Notes under the pieces: generated by a model
What the model was told of the DNA's origin: nothing
The model's input: only the letters and a program-made list of their open reading frames with translations
Database searches by the model: none
Source: Chelonobacter sp006228105
GTDB lineage: Bacteria; Pseudomonadota; Gammaproteobacteria; Enterobacterales; Pasteurellaceae
Assembly: GCF_006228105.1 (NCBI RefSeq)
Contig: NZ_VDHH01000008.1
Length of the DNA: 44,538 bases
Reading direction: 5' to 3' (one strand)
In this document: one piece after another, positions 41,654 to 44,538 of the stretch
Layout of the letters: each line of letters starts with the position of its first letter
How positions within the stretch are numbered: the stretch's first letter is position 1
Program-made: the position numbers and the translations under genes

Positions 41654-43735
41654 ATGAAAGAGCAACTGCTGGACGCTATTCCGCTTACCGCACTTGCCGG
41701 TGTCGGAGCAGTGGTTGCCGCCAAATTGGCGAAGATCAATATCAATAATGTACAAGATCTGTTGTTTCATCTACCTAGCCGTTATGAAGACCGCACTCGG
41801 ATTACTCCGCTAATCGATATTCGCCCTGACAGCTACTCCACCATCGAAGGCGTGGTGCAGAGCTGTGAGGTGACTTTCGGTAAACGTCCGATTTTAACTG
41901 TTACCCTATCGGACGGCAGCAGTAAAATCGGGTTACGCTTTTTTAATTTTAATGCTGGTATGAAAAACAGCCTGCAAAATGGCGTTCGGGTCAAAGCTTT
42001 TGGCGAAATTAAACGCGGGCGTTTTATGGCGGAAATGCATCATCCGCAATATCAAATTATTCGTAATGATCAGCCGTTGCAGTTGGAAGAAAATCTGACC
42101 CCGATTTACCCGACTACCGAAGGGCTGCGTCAGACCGCACTTCGCAATTTAACCGACCAGGCGTTAAAATTATTGCAGAGCACGCCGGTCAACGAATTAT
42201 TACCATTGCCATACAATCCGCATAAAATCAGCCTGAAAGAGGCATTGATTTTTCTGCATCGACCACCGCCGACAATCTCTTCCGAGCAACTGCAACAGGG
42301 CAACCATCCGGCACAATTACGGCTTATTTATGAAGAGCTGCTGGCGCATAATCTGGCGATACAAAAAAGCCGCATCGAAACCCGTCGTTTAACGGCGCTC
42401 AGCCTGCATCAAAAAGCGGCTTTGTTGCAAGATTTTTTAGCGCAGCTGCCATTTAGTCCTACCGCAGCACAACAACGGGTGAGTGCCGAAATTGAGCAAG
42501 ATTTAAGGCAACATGAACCGATGATGCGCTTGGTGCAGGGCGATGTTGGATCCGGCAAAACGCTGGTTGCTGCACTGGCGGCGCTGGTGGCAATCGGCAA
42601 TCAGAAACAGGTGGCTTTGATGGCGCCGACCGAAATTCTGGCAGAACAGCATGCGCAAAATTTCCGCAGTTGGTTTGAACCTTTGCGAATTGAGGTCGGC
42701 TGGCTGGCGGGCAAAGTCAAAGGCAAAGCGCGGCAAACTGAGCTGGAGCGGATCAAGTGCGGTCACGTAAAAATGATTGTCGGCACTCATGCATTATTTC
42801 AAGAGGAAGTTGAGTTTCACGACCTGGCTCTGGTGATTATCGACGAACAACACCGGTTTGGTGTGCATCAACGGCTAATGTTGCGTGAAAAAGGGTTGAA
42901 AAACGGTTACTATCCACACCAATTAATTATGACCGCAACGCCAATTCCCAGAACCTTGGCGATGACGGTTTATGCAGATTTGGATACTTCGATTATTGAT
43001 GAATTGCCGCCGGGACGGACCCCAATCCAAACGATTGTGGTATCGGAAGAACGGCGTGATGAAATTGTGCAGCGTATCGATCAGGCATGTCATAATGAAA
43101 ACCGTCAGGCATATTGGGTGTGTACCCTGATTGAGGAATCCGAAGTGTTGGAAGCACAGGCAGCGGAAGCGATCATGCAGGATCTACAGCGGGCGTTACC
43201 GCACTTAGCCATCGGATTGGTGCATGGGCGAATGAAACCGCAAGAAAAACAACAGATTATGCAGCTGTTTAAGGACGGAGAGCTAAATTTGTTGGTAGCA
43301 ACCACGGTAATTGAAGTCGGGGTTGATGTCCCCAATGCCAGCTTAATGATTATTGAAAATGCCGAACGTTTAGGATTGTCGCAACTGCACCAATTGCGTG
43401 GTCGGGTCGGGCGCGGCAGTATCGATTCTTACTGTGTGCTGATGTATAAACCGCCGCTCGGCAAGGTTTCGCGTCAGCGCTTGCAAGTGTTGCGCGACAG
43501 TCAGGACGGATTTGTGATTGCCGAAAAAGATTTGCAGATTCGTGGACCGGGCGAAGTGCTAGGCACGAAACAGACCGGAATTGCCGAATTTAAAATTGCC
43601 AGCCTAATGCGTGATCGTAAACTGATTCCGCTGGTGCAACATAATGCACGTAAAATTATTGAAGACTATCCGAGCTGCGTCGATGGCTTGATTAAGCGCT
43701 GGTTAGATCAACGGACGATGTATGGCAATGCTTGA
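41654..43735 (+). CDS. recG: ATP-dependent DNA helicase RecG
   Basis: Remodels stalled forks and branched DNA. The 693-aa protein has an N-terminal wedge/OB domain (about residues 1-155), the helicase Walker A GDVGSGKTLVA, the Walker B variant IIDEQHRFG, TATPIPRTLAM, and the C-terminal QLRGRVGRG and GEVLGTKQTG motifs. It follows spoT by 11 nt and overlaps ubiC by 14 nt (or 8 nt if ubiC starts at 43728). The usual RecG length is 693, so it is intact. Confidence 0.97.
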   Translation: MKEQLLDAIPLTALAGVGAVVAAKLAKININNVQDLLFHLPSRYEDRTRITPLIDIRPDSYSTIEGVVQSCEVTFGKRPILTVTLSDGSSKIGLRFFNFNAGMKNSLQNGVRVKAFGEIKRGRFMAEMHHPQYQIIRNDQPLQLEENLTPIYPTTEGLRQTALRNLTDQALKLLQSTPVNELLPLPYNPHKISLKEALIFLHRPPPTISSEQLQQGNHPAQLRLIYEELLAHNLAIQKSRIETRRLTALSLHQKAALLQDFLAQLPFSPTAAQQRVSAEIEQDLRQHEPMMRLVQGDVGSGKTLVAALAALVAIGNQKQVALMAPTEILAEQHAQNFRSWFEPLRIEVGWLAGKVKGKARQTELERIKCGHVKMIVGTHALFQEEVEFHDLALVIIDEQHRFGVHQRLMLREKGLKNGYYPHQLIMTATPIPRTLAMTVYADLDTSIIDELPPGRTPIQTIVVSEERRDEIVQRIDQACHNENRQAYWVCTLIEESEVLEAQAAEAIMQDLQRALPHLAIGLVHGRMKPQEKQQIMQLFKDGELNLLVATTVIEVGVDVPNASLMIIENAERLGLSQLHQLRGRVGRGSIDSYCVLMYKPPLGKVSRQRLQVLRDSQDGFVIAEKDLQIRGPGEVLGTKQTGIAEFKIASLMRDRKLIPLVQHNARKIIEDYPSCVDGLIKRWLDQRTMYGNA

Positions 43736-44267
43736 TGTGGTGCAACAATACCGCACTTTCATCCAAAGTGCGGTCTGGCAAGATGAAGCATTAATCGCAC
43801 CATTGACGACCGCCGAGCAGGAGTGGCTGTTGTGTTCGGATTCGCTGACGGCAAAACTGAAAGCAAAGTGTCAGCAATTTGAGGTCGAATTGTTATCTCA
43901 AAATTGGCAGCAAGATTTAGCAACAAATGAAAGTGCGGTTTTGCCGGCAGATCAATCATATTTAATTCGTGAAGTGTTTTTGCACGGTGATCGGCAGCGT
44001 TGGGTGTTCGCCCGCACAGTGATTCCACAGCAGCTTTGTCGCCAATTTCCGCAATTAATGCAATTGGGAGCAAAGCCGTTAGGTGAATTTCTGTTCGAGC
44101 AACAGCTCGGGCGTAGCGGATTACAATGGAGCAAAAGCAAAAATTTATCCGCCAGGCGCTCTTTGTTTTACGCCCAAACCGGTGGTGAAACCAATATCAT
44201 TCAGCCACCATTGGGATTGTTGGTGACAGAGCTGTTTTTAAAGGATTTTGGTTATTTACATGAATAA
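43722..44267 (+). CDS. ubiC: Chorismate lyase (ubiquinone synthesis)
   Basis: Splits chorismate into 4-hydroxybenzoate and pyruvate, the entry step to ubiquinone. The 181-aa protein shows the UbiC pattern: EWLLCSDSLT near residue 35, LIREVFLHGD (the active-site Arg region), VFARTVIP, LGAKPLGEFLF, and the C-terminal LLVTELFL with its catalytic Glu. ATG 43722 and ATG 43728 are both possible; each overlaps recG. An inverted pair of uptake signals lies within the first 20 codons. It overlaps murI by 8 nt. Confidence 0.88.
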   Translation: MAMLDVVQQYRTFIQSAVWQDEALIAPLTTAEQEWLLCSDSLTAKLKAKCQQFEVELLSQNWQQDLATNESAVLPADQSYLIREVFLHGDRQRWVFARTVIPQQLCRQFPQLMQLGAKPLGEFLFEQQLGRSGLQWSKSKNLSARRSLFYAQTGGETNIIQPPLGLLVTELFLKDFGYLHE

Positions 44268-44538
44268 AGCAACAAAATTACCCACTATTTTAGTATTTGA
44301 TTCAGGTGTCGGCGGACTGACGGTTTACCATGAAATCAAGCAATTACTGCCGAATAACCACTATTTTTATTGTTTGGATAATGCGTTTTTTCCGTACTCA
44401 GAAAAAACCGAACAGCAGATTATTGACCGCACTTTGTTAATTTGTCGCAAATTGGTTGAACAATACCCGATAGATTTGGTGGTGATAGCTTGCAATACCG
44501 CAAGTACTGTAGTGCTGCCGACATTACGCCAGCATTTG
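44260..44538 (+). CDS. murI: Glutamate racemase, 5' part (cut by window end)
   Basis: Makes D-glutamate for peptidoglycan. The visible 93 residues include the catalytic FDSGVGGLTV (Asp near position 14), the DNAFFPYSEKT substrate loop and the first catalytic cysteine in VIACNTAST (Cys78). The gene is intact as far as seen and continues past 44538. Its ATG overlaps the ubiC stop (ATGAATAA). Confidence 0.95.
   Translation, partial: MNKATKLPTILVFDSGVGGLTVYHEIKQLLPNNHYFYCLDNAFFPYSEKTEQQIIDRTLLICRKLVEQYPIDLVVIACNTASTVVLPTLRQHL

Noticed and set aside
1..44538. CRISPR array, prophage or insertion sequence
   Set aside because: No regularly spaced repeats, integrase, transposase or structural phage genes were seen. 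The recurring 9-mer AAGTGCGGT is the DNA uptake signal, not a mobile-element repeat.

Overview
The window is a chromosomal segment of a Pasteurellaceae bacterium (Haemophilus / Aggregatibacter / Basfia-type branch). The clearest sign is the 9-bp DNA uptake signal AAGTGCGGT / ACCGCACTT, which I count about 60 times by eye, both inside genes and as inverted pairs forming intergenic hairpins. Gene orders recalled from Haemophilus influenzae support this (uspA-alaS-csrA-galU, cysQ-zwf-pgl-gnd, purH-purD-glyA, gmk-rpoZ-spoT-recG), as does the enterobacterial order pckA-hslO-hslR-yrfG-nudE. Base composition looks moderate (roughly mid-40s % GC, not computed). Most of the window is housekeeping sequence with short intergenic gaps, and I see no prophage, insertion sequence or CRISPR array.

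Layout. 0-5.4 kb: an OmpR-type response regulator and its histidine kinase, a YbdG-type mechanosensitive channel and the lipid A phosphoethanolamine transferase EptA, an envelope module. 5.4-7.6 kb: tRNA-Ser(GGA), corA on the minus strand with a long leader, and uspA. 7.8-14.8 kb: alaS, csrA, manB, galU, ygfZ (minus) and a small exported DUF302 protein. 14.9-19.3 kb, all minus strand: pckA behind a CRP-type promoter, hslO, a complete relBE toxin-antitoxin pair, hslR and yrfG. 19.5-25.4 kb: nudE, cysQ, the oxidative pentose phosphate genes zwf-pgl-gnd, and a second (ParE/RelE-type) toxin-antitoxin pair. 25.5-28.7 kb: ygiD, ppnP, a decayed SMR efflux gene, a DoxX protein, a YeaK-type deacylase, and a divergent pair of an XRE repressor and a small hydrophobic protein sharing a highly symmetric control region. 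28.8-33.2 kb: purH-purD-glyA. 33.4-34.6 kb: nhaA. 34.9-38.3 kb: a TAXI-type TRAP transporter operon (lipoprotein receptor, DUF1850 protein, fused permease). 38.5-44.5 kb: gmk, rpoZ, spoT, recG, ubiC and the 5' part of murI.

How the genes fit together. PckA and the oxidative pentose phosphate genes sit at central carbon branch points, and the pckA promoter looks tuned to cAMP-CRP. PurH, PurD and GlyA link purine synthesis with one-carbon supply. Gmk, RpoZ and SpoT couple GTP synthesis, RNA polymerase and ppGpp turnover. HslO, HslR, UspA and CsrA are stress and global regulators. The accessory-looking parts are the two toxin-antitoxin pairs, the XRE/small-membrane-protein cassette and the SMR remnant. 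I saw no uptake signal inside the two toxin-antitoxin pairs or the small membrane gene.

No wholly new large system is obvious. The observations most worth a second look are the symmetric XRE control region with a stray half-site before purH, the corA leader with a possible 18-codon peptide, the internally deleted SMR gene, the TTG-started toxin pair, and the lipid-anchored TRAP receptor.
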